Of a stretch of DNA of 61,574 bases, positions 47,527 to 56,705 are shown in pieces. Location: contig NZ_QBKZ01000017.1 in the NCBI RefSeq assembly GCF_003056725.1, forward strand, positions 32,479 through 94,052, given 5' to 3'. The first letter of the stretch is position 1. The number at the start of each line of letters is the position of its first letter. Source of the stretch: Mangrovicoccus ximenensis. Lineage in GTDB: Bacteria > Pseudomonadota > Alphaproteobacteria > Rhodobacterales > Rhodobacteraceae. The translations under genes were made by a program, and so were the position numbers. A model generated the notes under the pieces. It saw only the letters and a program-made list of their open reading frames with translations. It was not told where the DNA came from and ran no database searches.

Positions 47527-48468
47527 TCAGCGGCTGATCGTGGCTTGCAGCGCGTCGATGGAGGAGCGGATGCCGGCCTCGGTCGACATGGTGAAGTCCT
47601 CCATCTCGAGCGAAACCCAGCCGTTGTAGCCCGACATGCGCACGACGGAGAAGAACTCCTTCCACCATTGCAGGTCGCGCCCCGCGCCGACGGCGACGTA
47701 GTTCCAGCTTCGGTTGGCGACATCGGTGACCTCCTTCAGCTCCAGGAGGCCGTTGACGTCGCAGAGGCCGCGCTCGATGCGGGTGTCCTTGCCGTGGCAG
47801 TGATGGATCGCCGCCCCCAGCGCACGCGCCGTGGCAATCGGGTCGGCGCCCATCCACATCAGGTGCGAGGGGTCGAGATTCATGCCGACCATCTCGCCCA
47901 CTTCGTTGCGCAGGCGGAACAGCGTCTCGGGGTTCCAGACCAGCATCGCCGAGAAGTTCTCGAGCGCATAGCGCTTGATCCCCGCCTTCCGCCCGAACTC
48001 CACGAGGTCGTGCCAGAGCGGGAAGGCGCGGTCCTCCCACTGGTAACGGTCGCGCTCGGGCATCTCGTCCGGCCAGGACTTGGTATAGACCAGCCAGTTC
48101 GGCACGCTGTCGCCGGGCGCCGCCTCGGGCAGGCCGGACATGGTGACGACGGTCTCGACGCCGATCTCGCCGGCGAGCGTGACCGTCTCCTTCATCTCCT
48201 GCAGGTGCCGGGTCCCCATCGCCCCCGGATCGAGCGGGTTGGCCGAACAGTTCAGCGCGGCGATCTCCAGCCCGCGGGCCGAGATTTCCGCCAGCTTCTG
48301 CTTCAGCAAGCCCTTGTCGGCCAGAAGCTCGCCGGCGCGGAAATGCGGACCCTTGGACCAGCCGCCGCCGGTCATCTCGATGCCTTCGACGCCGAGCGCC
48401 ACGCATTTGTCGAGCATGTCGGTGAAGGAGAGATCCCCCATCACGTCGGTACAGATGGACAGTTTCAT
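47527..48468 (-). CDS. TIM-barrel isomerase/epimerase-type protein C
   Basis: A 313-aa AP-endonuclease-2 superfamily protein. Landmarks are MKLSICTDVMGDLSFTDML, VEGIEMTGGGWSKGPH, IAALNCSANPLDP, YALENFSAML (Glu), GMNLDPSHLMWMG (Asp/His), IHHCHGKDTRI (His) and GWVSLEMEDF (Glu), which together form the usual metal site. This subgroup is often paired with Gfo/Idh/MocA dehydrogenases in sugar catabolism, as here (11 bp downstream of one). Substrate unknown. Confidence 0.87.
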   Translation of the reverse strand: MKLSICTDVMGDLSFTDMLDKCVALGVEGIEMTGGGWSKGPHFRAGELLADKGLLKQKLAEISARGLEIAALNCSANPLDPGAMGTRHLQEMKETVTLAGEIGVETVVTMSGLPEAAPGDSVPNWLVYTKSWPDEMPERDRYQWEDRAFPLWHDLVEFGRKAGIKRYALENFSAMLVWNPETLFRLRNEVGEMVGMNLDPSHLMWMGADPIATARALGAAIHHCHGKDTRIERGLCDVNGLLELKEVTDVANRSWNYVAVGAGRDLQWWKEFFSVVRMSGYNGWVSLEMEDFTMSTEAGIRSSIDALQATISR

Positions 48469-48479
48469 CGCCAGTCTCC

Positions 48480-49679
48480 TCAGGCGGCAGCCTCTGCCGA
48501 TGCGGCAGGGTCGTAGGTCACCCATTGCGCGCCGGCATCTGCCGAGCGCACGCAGGCCTCGAGCCAGCGCACCCCTTCGGTGCCGGCCTCGATCCCCGGG
48601 TAGCGGTGGGTCTTCAGGAACGCCTCGTCGCCGCGCGCCTTGGCGTCGATGGCCTGGGCGATCCAGAGATAGATGTTGGCCCAGCTGTCGCCGAGGCCTT
48701 CGGCATGCAGCGCGCCCATGCGGTCGACGGCGAGCGACTCCTCCTCGAGATAGGGCATGCCGTGATGCAGGATGCGGGCCGGCTCGCCCTGGACTTCGTA
48801 GACCAGCTGGTCGGGATGGCTGTCGGACCATTCCACCGAGGCTTTCGAGCCGGTGAAGCGGTAGCGCTGGGAGCCCATGTTCCCGGCATTGACCGAAGAC
48901 ACCCAGAGCCGCCCGCGGGCGCCGTTGCCGTAGTGCATCAGCACGGTCGCATGGTCCTCGAGCGGCGCGCGCGACGGAATGAAGGCCTTGCGGTCGCAGA
49001 GCAGCTTCTCGATCTTCAGCTCGGGCAGCACCACCTCGGAGAGATAGTAGAGATGGGTGCCGATGTCCCCGAGCACGAAGGTCGACCCCGCGGTGGCCGG
49101 GTTGGTGCGCCACCTGACCGCCTCGCCGACATTGCTGTCGTCGCCCGCGTTGAAGCCGTGGGTATACTGCATGTCGACGATGCGGATCTCGCCCAGCATG
49201 CCCTTCTTCACCATGGCGGCCATCTGGCGGACCAGGGGGTGGCCGGTGAAGCCGTAGGTGACGCCGACGATCAGCCCCTTCTCGGCGGCGAGTTTCGCCA
49301 CCTCGCCGCATTCCGCGACCGTGAAGAACAGCGGCTTCTCGCAGATCACGTGGATGCCGGCCTCGAGAAGCGCCTTGGTGATCTCGAAATGGGTGAAGTT
49401 CGGGGTGGCCACCGAGACCACGTCGACCTTGTCCTCGCGGTCCTTCTCGCCCGCGATCAGGTCCTGATAGGTCGCATAGCAGCGGTCCTCCGCCACGCCG
49501 AGCTTCATCCCGAAGTCGCGGCCGCGCTCGGCATCCAGGTCGAAGGCGCCCGCCACCAGCTGGTAGGTGCCGTCCCGGAGCGCGCCGGTGCGGTGCTTGT
49601 AGCCGACCTGTCCGGTGCGGCCGCCGCCCACCATGCCCCAGCGGAGCGGGCGGGCGATCGTCATTTCGCCGTTGATCAT
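48480..49679 (-). CDS. Gfo/Idh/MocA-family oxidoreductase 1
   Basis: A 399-aa NAD(P)-dependent dehydrogenase. The Rossmann motif MVGGGRTGQVGYKHR lies near residue 16, the conserved VICEKPLFFT follows near 120, and the C-terminal alpha/beta domain has the TFVLGDIGTHLYYLSE segment with the active-site Asp-x3-His. This group oxidises or reduces C2/C3 of sugars, inositols or 1,5-anhydro and glycoside substrates. The start at 49679 follows AAGGA; longer readings upstream are not homologous. Confidence 0.9.
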   Translation of the reverse strand: MINGEMTIARPLRWGMVGGGRTGQVGYKHRTGALRDGTYQLVAGAFDLDAERGRDFGMKLGVAEDRCYATYQDLIAGEKDREDKVDVVSVATPNFTHFEITKALLEAGIHVICEKPLFFTVAECGEVAKLAAEKGLIVGVTYGFTGHPLVRQMAAMVKKGMLGEIRIVDMQYTHGFNAGDDSNVGEAVRWRTNPATAGSTFVLGDIGTHLYYLSEVVLPELKIEKLLCDRKAFIPSRAPLEDHATVLMHYGNGARGRLWVSSVNAGNMGSQRYRFTGSKASVEWSDSHPDQLVYEVQGEPARILHHGMPYLEEESLAVDRMGALHAEGLGDSWANIYLWIAQAIDAKARGDEAFLKTHRYPGIEAGTEGVRWLEACVRSADAGAQWVTYDPAASAEAAA

Positions 49680-49710
49680 CTGCTTGATCCTTGTGGAATG
49701 GGTCAGGGAA

Positions 49711-49735
49711 GGCGCGCCGCGGAAAGAGGCGCGCC
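49711..49735 (-). promoter_or_regulatory. Intercistronic stem-loop
   Basis: Two copies of the self-complementary GGCGCGCC (49711-49718 and 49728-49735) can pair across a nine-base loop between the two Gfo/Idh/MocA genes. No T-run follows. Confidence 0.45.
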
Positions 49736-49755
49736 CGGAGACGGTCCGGCGGCGC

Positions 49756-50778
49756 TCAGGCGGCCTGCTGCAGGGGCAGGTCGTAGAGCCCGGGCTTCTC
49801 GCCCATCTCGATCCTGGCGAGCTGCCCGGTTTCGGCGGCCTCGAGCGCCGCATCGGCCACCAGCGTCGCGGCGTAGCCGTCCCAGGTGGAGGGGCCGGTC
49901 GCGGTGCCCTGCCCGGCCGCGGCGATCCATTCGCGGAATTCCTGGTCATAGGCCTCGATGAAGCGCTCGCGCCAATCCTCGGGGATCGCCTGGCGGATGC
50001 CATGCGCGTCGGTGATGACGGTCGCGGGACGGTTCGGCAGCGCCGCGATGCCGGTCTCGCAGGAGACCTCGCCGCGGATGTCGTAGCCATAGGCGATGTT
50101 CACCGAGATCTCGACATCGACGATTGCGCCCGAAGCCATGTGCAGGAGCACCATGTGCGGATCGCGCAGCTCGCCGCCCTGGCGCGACCGGCGCGGCAGC
50201 CTGACCTCGACGCCGGTGACCTCGTCCGACAGGAGCCAGCGCGAGATGTCGGCGTCATGCACCAGCGTGTCGTTGAGCGGCATCTCCGAAGTGTAGAGCC
50301 CCGGCGGCACCGAGGCGTTGCGGTGCACCGATTTGTAGATCAGCGGCAGGCCGAGCGTGCCGCCGTCGATCACCGCCTTCAGGCGGCGGTAATCGGCGTC
50401 GAAGCGGCGCATGAAGCCGACCTGCACGAGGCGGCGGCCAAACCCGACCTCGGCGTCCATGACGCGGCGCGCGGCCTCGGCGGAGGTGACCAGCGGCTTC
50501 TCGCAGAAGACCGGCTTGCCGGCCGCGATGCAGTCGAGAAGCTGTTCCTCATGGGCCGGCCCCCAGGAGCAGATCACCACCGCATCGATCCTGTCCGAAC
50601 GGATCAGCGCCTGCGGCGTGGCGAAGACTTCCGCGCCCTGCGGGGCGGCAGCAGCCGCGCGGGAGGCGTCGATATCGCTGACCCCCGTGACCTCGACCCC
50701 CGACAGCACCTGCGTGAGGCGGCGGATATGGTCCTGACCGATCATGCCGGTCCCGATGACTCCGACTTTCAGGCTCAT
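49756..50778 (-). CDS. Gfo/Idh/MocA-family oxidoreductase 2 (inositol 2-dehydrogenase-like)
   Basis: A 340-aa dehydrogenase closer to Iol[21 protein letters not shown] at the N-terminus, [11 protein letters not shown], then [20 protein letters not shown] and the active-site region [17 protein letters not shown] (Asp-x3-Asp instead of the more usual Asp-x3-His, within VHDADI as in many IolG proteins). It could oxidise an inositol or a keto-sugar. It overlaps the preceding TIM-barrel gene by 4 bp. Confidence 0.9.
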   Translation of the reverse strand: MSLKVGVIGTGMIGQDHIRRLTQVLSGVEVTGVSDIDASRAAAAAPQGAEVFATPQALIRSDRIDAVVICSWGPAHEEQLLDCIAAGKPVFCEKPLVTSAEAARRVMDAEVGFGRRLVQVGFMRRFDADYRRLKAVIDGGTLGLPLIYKSVHRNASVPPGLYTSEMPLNDTLVHDADISRWLLSDEVTGVEVRLPRRSRQGGELRDPHMVLLHMASGAIVDVEISVNIAYGYDIRGEVSCETGIAALPNRPATVITDAHGIRQAIPEDWRERFIEAYDQEFREWIAAAGQGTATGPSTWDGYAATLVADAALEAAETGQLARIEMGEKPGLYDLPLQQAA

Positions 50779-51680
50779 TTCGTCCCCCAATGCTTGTCGA
50801 TGTAGCGCTGCATTTCCGTGCGCATGAAGGTGCCGCTTTCGTCCATCCGGTCCTCCCAGGCGAAGACGCAGGCGGTCATGATGCCGTCGAAGCCGATCTC
50901 GGCGAGCGTGCCGAAGAAGTCGTCCCACGGCACCTCGCCCTGGCCGATGTCCAGGTGCTGGTGGATGCGGGCATTGGTGCCCGGCGGGTTGAGGATGTAG
51001 CGCAGCCCCGAGCTGGCCTTGTGGTTGAACGTGTCGGCGACATGGACATGGGCCAGAACATCGGCGCATTCGCGCAGCATCGCTTTGGTGTCGTCGCCGA
51101 AATAATAGGTATGCGGCGCGCAGTAGAGGAACTTGACGTGTTTCGAGTTCACCGTGCGGATGATGTCGACGGCCGGCTTCAGCTCCTCGACCCAGTCCTC
51201 GGGATGCGGCTCGATATGCAGGCTGATGCCTTCGCGCTCGACCACCGGCACGAGTTCCTCCATCGACCGCCACCAGGCGTCCTCGCAGGTCTCGATCATG
51301 CTGCCGGTATGGCAGCAATAGCAGCCGCCCTTGTCGGGATGCGGGCCGCGGCCGAATTCCGAGTTCATCGTGTCGACGCCGAGTTCCACGGCGATCTCGA
51401 CGGCGCGCTTCCAGTGCTTCACCGCGGCCTGGCGCTCGGCCTCGTCCGGGCTGGCCCAGCGGTACATCGGCAAGAGCGACGAGATGCCGACGCCCGAGTC
51501 CGACAGGGCGCGCTTGAAGGACTTGATCCGGTCGGGGAAGACGCGCGGCGCCTTGAACCATTCGAGGAAGTCGGCGCGGGGGCTCAGTTCGATCCACTCG
51601 TAGCCGAGCTCGGCGACCTTCGAGGGCAGCTCTTCGAGGCTGAGATGACGGTGCATGAAAGGGTCGAGCGCGATTTTCAT
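50775..51680 (-). CDS. TIM-barrel isomerase/epimerase-type protein D
   Basis: A 301-aa AP-endonuclease-2 superfamily protein. Features are [45 protein letters not shown] (Glu/His), [16 protein letters not shown] and [15 protein letters not shown] (His). An unusual cysteine cluster CYCCH follows GPHPDKGG in the middle of the protein and is not part of the normal metal site. It is translationally coupled to the IolG-like dehydrogenase. Substrate probably a keto-sugar or keto-glycoside. Confidence 0.87.
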   Translation of the reverse strand: MKIALDPFMHRHLSLEELPSKVAELGYEWIELSPRADFLEWFKAPRVFPDRIKSFKRALSDSGVGISSLLPMYRWASPDEAERQAAVKHWKRAVEIAVELGVDTMNSEFGRGPHPDKGGCYCCHTGSMIETCEDAWWRSMEELVPVVEREGISLHIEPHPEDWVEELKPAVDIIRTVNSKHVKFLYCAPHTYYFGDDTKAMLRECADVLAHVHVADTFNHKASSGLRYILNPPGTNARIHQHLDIGQGEVPWDDFFGTLAEIGFDGIMTACVFAWEDRMDESGTFMRTEMQRYIDKHWGTK

Positions 51681-51739
51681 GGCTCGGGTCTCCGTGGTCT
51701 GGAATGTCGGGGGCTTCGGCGGCGGCCGGGACGGATGTG

Positions 51740-52582
51740 TCAGGCGACCGGTTCGGCCTTGGGCTGCGGCTGAGGCTGGGGCGCGTGGCCGTCATGGGTC
51801 TCCATGTAGTCCTCGACCTCGGCATCGAGCGACGCGAGCGCCTCGCCCCCGGCCATCAGGTCGGTGATCTCCTCGCGGGTCTTCTCGCCGCGCATGAAGT
51901 TCGCCGCCACCGCACCGCGGATCAGCACCGCGAAATGATCTCCCACAGCCATGGCATGGGTCACCTGGTGGGTGATGAAGATCACCGCGATGCCGCGCTT
52001 GCGGGCCTCCAGGATGATGCGCAGGACGTGGCTCGACTGCTTGACGCCGAGCGCCGCGGTCGGTTCGTCGAGGATCAGCACGCGGGCGCCGAAATGCACG
52101 GCCCGGGCAATGGCCAGCGACTGGCGCTCGCCGCCCGAGAGCCCGCCGATCAGGCGGTCGCCGTCGTCGATCCGGGTGATGCCGAATTCGCGCACGGCCT
52201 TCACCGCGGTCTCGTTGGCGGTCTTGCGGTCGAAGATCCTGAAGGGACCGATCTTCTTCACGGGCTCGACGCCGACGAAGAAACTGCGCCCGATCGACAT
52301 CAGGGGGAAGGTGCCGCCGAACTGGTGCACCGTGGCGATGCCCTGCTCGGCCGCGTCCTTCGGCTTGTCGAAGAGCACCGGCTTGCCGTCCATGAACATC
52401 TCGCCCGAGGTCGGCTTGTGCACGCCCGCCAACGTCTTGATCAGGGTGGATTTGCCGGCGCCGTTGTCGCCCAGGAGGCAGAGCACCTCGCCCGCGTTGA
52501 TCTTCAGGCTGATGTCGTGGAGGACGTCGATCGGCCCGAAGGACTTGTTGACGTTCCGCAGTTCGAGAACAGGATGGGTCAT
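51740..52582 (-). CDS. Ribose-type ABC transporter ATPase (single domain)
   Basis: A 280-aa ATPase: Walker A GDNGAGKS near residue 38, [18 protein letters not shown]-loop region, signature LSGGERQS and [17 protein letters not shown]2 (ribose-type) importers often use a double-length RbsA; this is the single-domain form, as in the FrcA group. A proline/glutamine-rich tail ([10 protein letters not shown]) ends the protein. It lies 10 bp after the permease gene. Confidence 0.92.
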   Translation of the reverse strand: MTHPVLELRNVNKSFGPIDVLHDISLKINAGEVLCLLGDNGAGKSTLIKTLAGVHKPTSGEMFMDGKPVLFDKPKDAAEQGIATVHQFGGTFPLMSIGRSFFVGVEPVKKIGPFRIFDRKTANETAVKAVREFGITRIDDGDRLIGGLSGGERQSLAIARAVHFGARVLILDEPTAALGVKQSSHVLRIILEARKRGIAVIFITHQVTHAMAVGDHFAVLIRGAVAANFMRGEKTREEITDLMAGGEALASLDAEVEDYMETHDGHAPQPQPQPKAEPVA

Positions 52583-52592
52583 GTCCGGGGCC

Positions 52593-53597
52593 TCACTTCT
52601 TGGCGGATTTTGCGGAGGGCGCGGTCAGCGCCAGCTTGCGGAAGACATTGTTCATCAGCACGGCCAGCAGCAGCATCACGCCGATGATCAGGCTCGACCA
52701 GTTGCGGTCGATATCGGTGAAGTAGATCCCCTGGCTGACGATCGCGAAGGTGACCGTGCCGAGGAAGATGCCGCCGATGGAGCCGAAGCCCCCCGTGAGC
52801 AGCACGCCGCCGACCACCACCGCGACCACGGCGTTGAAGATGTAGTTCATGCCGCCCGAGACCTGCGCCGAGTTGAACAGGATCGCGCCGCACATGCCCA
52901 CGAAGCTGGCCGAGACCGCCGAGAGGATGAAGAGCCCGATCAGCATCCGGTCGGTCGGGATGCCGGCATTGCGCGCCGAGACCTTGTCGCCGCCCATGGC
53001 GAAGATCCAGTTGCCGCGGGCCGAATGGTGCAGGATGCCGATGAAGAGCGCGGTCATGCCCAGCCACCACAGGATGATCACCTGGTAGGAGCCCCCGATC
53101 AGGTGGCCGAAGAGGAACTTGGCCCAGGCAGGCGCCTCCACCGCGACCGAGGCGGAGCCGGTCAGCAGAACCGAGGCCGAGAGCACGATCCCCTGCATGG
53201 CCACGAGCGTGCCCAGCGTGATGATCAGCGTCGGCACCGTGGTGCGCACCGCCAACAGGCCGTTGACCAGCCCGACGAGGACGCCGAGCCCCAGCGCGCC
53301 CGCCATGCCGATCCAGATCGGCAGGCCGTAATGGCCCGACAGGATCGCGACGCTCATCGAGCCCGCCGGGATCATCGCCCCGATCGAGATGTCGAGTTCG
53401 CCCGCGATCATCAGGAGCCCCATCGGGATCGCGACGATCCCGAGATTGGCGGCGAAGTTCACCCAGCTTGCCGTGGTGGCCAGCGTGCCGAGATTGACGC
53501 CGCCGAAGATCACGAAGAACAGCGCGACGGCGACGAGGCTGAGGAAGGAGCCCGCCTCGGGGCGGCGCAGGACCTGCGAGAGAACAGCGTTGTTCAT
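52593..53597 (-). CDS. Ribose-type ABC transporter permease 1
   Basis: A 334-aa CUT2 permease with about nine to ten helices. The family hallmarks [20 protein letters not shown] and [20 protein letters not shown] are present. It is a clear paralogue of the second permease encoded immediately upstream (shared LRRPEAG start region and [11 protein letters not shown]), so the two probably form a heterodimeric channel. Confidence 0.92.
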   Translation of the reverse strand: MNNAVLSQVLRRPEAGSFLSLVAVALFFVIFGGVNLGTLATTASWVNFAANLGIVAIPMGLLMIAGELDISIGAMIPAGSMSVAILSGHYGLPIWIGMAGALGLGVLVGLVNGLLAVRTTVPTLIITLGTLVAMQGIVLSASVLLTGSASVAVEAPAWAKFLFGHLIGGSYQVIILWWLGMTALFIGILHHSARGNWIFAMGGDKVSARNAGIPTDRMLIGLFILSAVSASFVGMCGAILFNSAQVSGGMNYIFNAVVAVVVGGVLLTGGFGSIGGIFLGTVTFAIVSQGIYFTDIDRNWSSLIIGVMLLLAVLMNNVFRKLALTAPSAKSAKK

Positions 53598-53601
53598 TGG
53601 A

Positions 53602-55083
53602 TCAGCCCTTCTTTTTCGTCGCGCCGAGCGCGAGCTTGCGGAAGGTGTCGTTCATCAGCACCGCCAGCAGCAGCAGCGCACCGATGATCACCGAGCCGAG
53701 ATTGGCGTCGAAATTGGTGAAGTAGATGCCCTGGTTGACGATGGCGAAGGTGACGGTGCCGATGGCGATGCCGAGCACCGAGCCGGCCCCGCCGGTCAGC
53801 AGCACCCCGCCGATGACGACGCACATGATGGAGTTGAAGATGAAGGACTGCCCGCCCGCGACCTGCGCGCTCTGGTAGACGATCACCTGGCTGACGCCGA
53901 CGAAGGCGGCGGCGAAGCCGGAGGTCATGAAGAGCCCGATGCTCAGCCGGTCGGTCGGGATGCCCGCGTTGCGGGCGCTGACCTTGTCGCCGCCGAGCGC
54001 GAAGACCCAGTTGCCCCAGGGCGAGAGATGCAGGAAATAGCCGATGGCCAGCGCGAAGGCGATCCACCAGAAGATCGTGACCTGGAACATGCCCGCGATG
54101 AACTGGCCGAGCAGCGCGGTGGTCAGCGGGGCGGGGGTCAGCCCGGTGCTGGTCGAGCCGGTGATCAGCACCGACAGGCCCAGCGTCAGTCCCATCACCC
54201 CGAACATCGTCCCGATGGTGACGATCAGCGACGGCACCCCGGTCTTGGCCACGAGCATGCCGTTGATCCAGCCGATCGCGAGCCCGAAGGCCAGTCCGGC
54301 CAGGATGCCGGCGATGTCCGGCAGCCCCCAGTAGCCCGACACGACCGCGACGGTCAGCGACGAGGCCGGGATCACCGAGCCGATCGACAGGTCCAGCTCG
54401 CCCGCGATCATCAGGAGACCGATGGGCAGTGCGACGATCCCGATCTCGGCAGCGACGTTCAGCCAGCTGGCGAAGCCCGCGGGCGAGACGAAGACCTGGC
54501 CCGCGACCAGGGCGAAGAAGGCGAAGACGGCGGCGAGGCCGAGCAGCGCCCCTGCCTCCGGGCGCCGCACGAGCTGGCCGAGACCGGCGCCGCTCCGGCC
54601 GTGCAGCCGCGCCGCCCGCGCGGTGCGCGCCGAGAGCGACTGTCCGGGCCGCGCCAGCACCCCGATCGGCACGGCCTCGAAAATCGAGCGCCAGCGGTCC
54701 CAGCGATGGAACCCGGCAAGGTTGTCCTCGCCCATCAGCCAGACGAAGCGGGTGCCGGGATAGGCGCCGAGAATGCCTTCGAGCGTTTCGGCGGTGTAGC
54801 GCGTGCCGAGCCGCGCCTCGATATCGGTCACGGTCACGCGGGGATGGCCGCCGATCAGCGCCTCGGCCGCCGCCAGGCGCCGCGGCATCTCGGCGGGGCC
54901 TTGCGTTTTCAACGGGTTGCCTGGAGATACCAGCCACCAGACCTGGTCCAGGCGGAAGCGGCGCAGTGCCTCCAGCGTGATGTGCACATGCCCTTCATGC
55001 GGCGGATCGAAAGATCCGCCGAGCAGTCCAATCACCTGTCCCGGCCGCGCGAAGGGCCTGCCGGGTCCGATCACATGCCGCAT
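53602..55083 (-). CDS. In-frame chimera: NadD N-terminal part fused to ribose-type ABC permease 2
   Basis: One 493-codon frame. Residues 1 to ~165 are nicotinate-nucleotide adenylyltransferase NadD: nucleotide-binding [13 protein letters not shown], then [27 protein letters not shown]; the C-terminal SSxxIR motif is missing. From about residue 172 the sequence is a CUT2 permease ([50 protein letters not shown]), paralogous to permease 1 and lacking only its first few residues. The joint is near 54575. NadD is essential for NAD synthesis, so a real loss would need another copy elsewhere. The importer's binding-protein gene, normally upstream of this permease, is absent, as expected if DNA was lost at the joint. 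Confidence 0.88.
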   Translation of the reverse strand: MRHVIGPGRPFARPGQVIGLLGGSFDPPHEGHVHITLEALRRFRLDQVWWLVSPGNPLKTQGPAEMPRRLAAAEALIGGHPRVTVTDIEARLGTRYTAETLEGILGAYPGTRFVWLMGEDNLAGFHRWDRWRSIFEAVPIGVLARPGQSLSARTARAARLHGRSGAGLGQLVRRPEAGALLGLAAVFAFFALVAGQVFVSPAGFASWLNVAAEIGIVALPIGLLMIAGELDLSIGSVIPASSLTVAVVSGYWGLPDIAGILAGLAFGLAIGWINGMLVAKTGVPSLIVTIGTMFGVMGLTLGLSVLITGSTSTGLTPAPLTTALLGQFIAGMFQVTIFWWIAFALAIGYFLHLSPWGNWVFALGGDKVSARNAGIPTDRLSIGLFMTSGFAAAFVGVSQVIVYQSAQVAGGQSFIFNSIMCVVIGGVLLTGGAGSVLGIAIGTVTFAIVNQGIYFTNFDANLGSVIIGALLLLAVLMNDTFRKLALGATKKKG

Positions 55084-55243
55084 CGTCCGTCTCCCGAAAG
55101 CCCTCCTTCCCGGTATCGCCGGGGGATGTCAACGGCTTGGCGTGCCCGCGGCGGATGCGGCGCTGCGGCGCAACAGCGGCAAAGCCCCAATTCTCCGTTG
55201 CGTTCCCCCCAGTTGTAGTGTGTGGTGGCCCAGGAGGTACAAG
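55084..55243. promoter_or_regulatory. Divergent region between nadD and parA
   Basis: A 160-bp spacer between divergently oriented nadD and the ParA gene. AGGAGGT at ~55232-55238 is a strong ribosome-binding site for the + strand gene. No confident promoter elements could be assigned. Confidence 0.4.
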
Positions 55244-55882
55244 ATGGCAGGATTCACGATCACGGTGGCCCAGCAGAAGGGCGGCTCCGGCAAGACCACG
55301 CTGGCCGTCAACCTGGCCGTCGAATTCTGGAAGCGGGGCCATACCGTCGCGGTTCTGGACACCGATCCCCAAGGCTCGCTCGGCCGCTGGTACATGGCGC
55401 GCCGCGAGGCGATGAACGGCGAGGCGGGGCTGGAATTCGCCACGGCCAGCGCCTGGGGCGTGTCCTACGAGCTGGAAAAGCTTCTCAAGCACAACGAGAT
55501 CGTCGTCGTGGACACCCCGCCGAAGGTCGACAGCGACCTGCGCCCGGCGATGCGCGCCTCGGATCTGGTCGTGGTGCCGGTGGCGGTCAGCCAGGTCGAT
55601 GTCTGGGCGACGGAAAGCGTGCTGGAAATGGCGCAGCGCGAACGCCGCAAGACGCTCCTGGTGCTGAACCGCGCCGCGCCGCGCGCCAAGCTGACGGCGG
55701 ACATCTCCAGCCGCATCCAGGAGCTCGACAGCCCCGCCGCCGAGACCATGCTGAACAACCGGGTGATCTATGCCGAGGTGCTGGGCGAAGGCCAGGGCGT
55801 GGTCGAGAAGGCCGCCAAAGGTCCGGCCGCGGTCGAGATCCGCACGCTCTGCAACGAGATTGCCGACGTTTTGAACAGCTGA
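55244..55882 (+). CDS. Orphan ParA/MinD-type ATPase
   Basis: A 212-aa Walker-type ATPase. The deviant Walker A motif is QQKGGSGKTTLAVNLA at residues 9-24; VLDTDPQGSLGRWY is motif A', and VVVDTPPKVDSDL is Walker B. There is no N-terminal helix-turn-helix, so it is the short ParA type that acts without direct operator binding. No parB or parS is adjacent, so it is more likely involved in positioning of a cell-pole or chemoreceptor cargo, or is a chromosomal orphan, than in plasmid partition. A small basic protein is encoded 100 bp downstream. Confidence 0.9.
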   Translation: MAGFTITVAQQKGGSGKTTLAVNLAVEFWKRGHTVAVLDTDPQGSLGRWYMARREAMNGEAGLEFATASAWGVSYELEKLLKHNEIVVVDTPPKVDSDLRPAMRASDLVVVPVAVSQVDVWATESVLEMAQRERRKTLLVLNRAAPRAKLTADISSRIQELDSPAAETMLNNRVIYAEVLGEGQGVVEKAAKGPAAVEIRTLCNEIADVLNS

Positions 55883-55982
55883 GGCGGCTTTCCGCCCATC
55901 CCCCCCCTGCGCCCTGCGGCGCGGGGAACGCAGCCGCCTCCCGCGCATTGTCTCCGCGAAACGCCAAACGGAGGAAATGGCA

Positions 55983-56153
55983 ATGTCGCTGAAATCGATG
56001 CTGAAATCTGCCGCGAAATCCTATGCCCGCAGCAAGGGCCATGGCAGCGCCCGCCCCGGTCGCTACCGCGCGGGTGCCCGCCGCTCGCCGAAATCCGCCG
56101 CCGCCGAACAGGCCGTGCGCGAGGTCGGAAAGCTCCTGCGCAAATCGCGCTGA
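55983..56153 (+). CDS. Small basic protein (56 aa)
   Basis: A 56-aa, strongly basic, lysine/arginine-rich ORF beginning MSLKSMLKSAAKSYARSKG and ending REVGKLLRKSR. GGAGG lies nine bases before the ATG at 55983; an ATG two codons earlier is too close to the RBS. No membrane segment or known domain. It follows the ParA gene and precedes a terminator, so it may be co-transcribed with parA. The composition suggests nucleic-acid or membrane-surface binding; that is speculation. Confidence 0.65.
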   Translation: MSLKSMLKSAAKSYARSKGHGSARPGRYRAGARRSPKSAAAEQAVREVGKLLRKSR

Positions 56154-56182
56154 GCAGTCCCCGCCTGCAGCCCTGCCCGATG

Positions 56183-56215
56183 AAAAAAAGCCGCGCGGCC
56201 CATGGCTGCGCGGCT
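56183..56215 (-). terminator. Bidirectional terminator, mainly for the cold-shock gene
   Basis: AGCCGCGC (56189-56196) pairs with GCGCGGCT (56208-56215), with further pairing inside the loop. The A7 run at 56183-56189 becomes a T-run on the minus strand, giving a good rho-independent terminator for the cold-shock gene and a possible one for the + strand small gene. Confidence 0.8.
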
Positions 56216-56256
56216 TCGTCATTCCAGTGCCCGGACCTGTGCCCGGAGCCGCCGTC

Positions 56257-56463
56257 TCAGAGGACGGTCAGGTCGGTCGCGCTCTCGCGGCCGTCGCGGC
56301 CGGTGCGCAGTTCGTATTCGACCTTCTGGTTGTCGTTCAGCCCGGTCAGGCCGGAGCGCTCGACGGCGCTGATGTGGACGAAGACGTCCTTGCCGCCCTC
56401 TTCAGGCGCAATGAAGCCGTAGCCTTTGGTTTGGTTGAACCATTTCACGGTGCCCTTCGGCAT
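56257..56463 (-). CDS. cspA: Cold-shock domain protein (CspA family)
   Basis: A 68-aa nucleic-acid chaperone of the cold-shock domain. Both RNA-binding motifs are intact: KGYGFI (RNP-1, as KGYGFIAPE) and DVFVHIS (RNP-2), after the canonical start PKGTVKWFNQTKG. Full length. It probably binds single-stranded RNA and melts secondary structure. Long upstream leader sequence (to ~56570) could carry thermoregulatory structure, as in many csp genes, but this is not shown. Confidence 0.95.
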   Translation of the reverse strand: MPKGTVKWFNQTKGYGFIAPEEGGKDVFVHISAVERSGLTGLNDNQKVEYELRTGRDGRESATDLTVL

Positions 56464-56674
56464 GATCCCGTGTCTCCTGTCGTAGATGCTGCCCGCGGTA
56501 TTGCGGCAGCCCGGCCGTGGTCAGTGCGGATCGAGGTCTGACAGCCGGAACGGAGCAGCGGGTCGAGTGCAAAAGACGTATGCGTGCCTGAAAATGACGT
56601 GTTTGCCGAGTCGGCGCAAGAGCGTCGTCGCGGCCGACGCGCCACTGCAGGAAAACAACAGTCCGAAACAGAAA
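56464..56674. promoter_or_regulatory. Leader/promoter region of the cold-shock gene
   Basis: About 210 bp without a convincing gene. It includes AGGAGA just before the cold-shock start and a somewhat AT-richer zone at 56565-56600 that could hold a promoter on the minus strand. Short arginine-rich frames on both strands have no support. Confidence 0.4.
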
Positions 56675-56696
56675 CGGAGCGCCTTTCGGCGCTCCG
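56675..56696. terminator. Intrinsic terminator (stem-loop with T-run)
   Basis: CGGAGCGCC and GGCGCTCCG form a nine-base-pair stem with a TTTC loop, followed on the + strand by GTTTTCTTTT. It lies just downstream of the 28-aa minus-strand ORF and could also end a short + strand transcript of unknown nature. Confidence 0.8.
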
Positions 56697-56705
56697 GTTT
56701 TCTTT

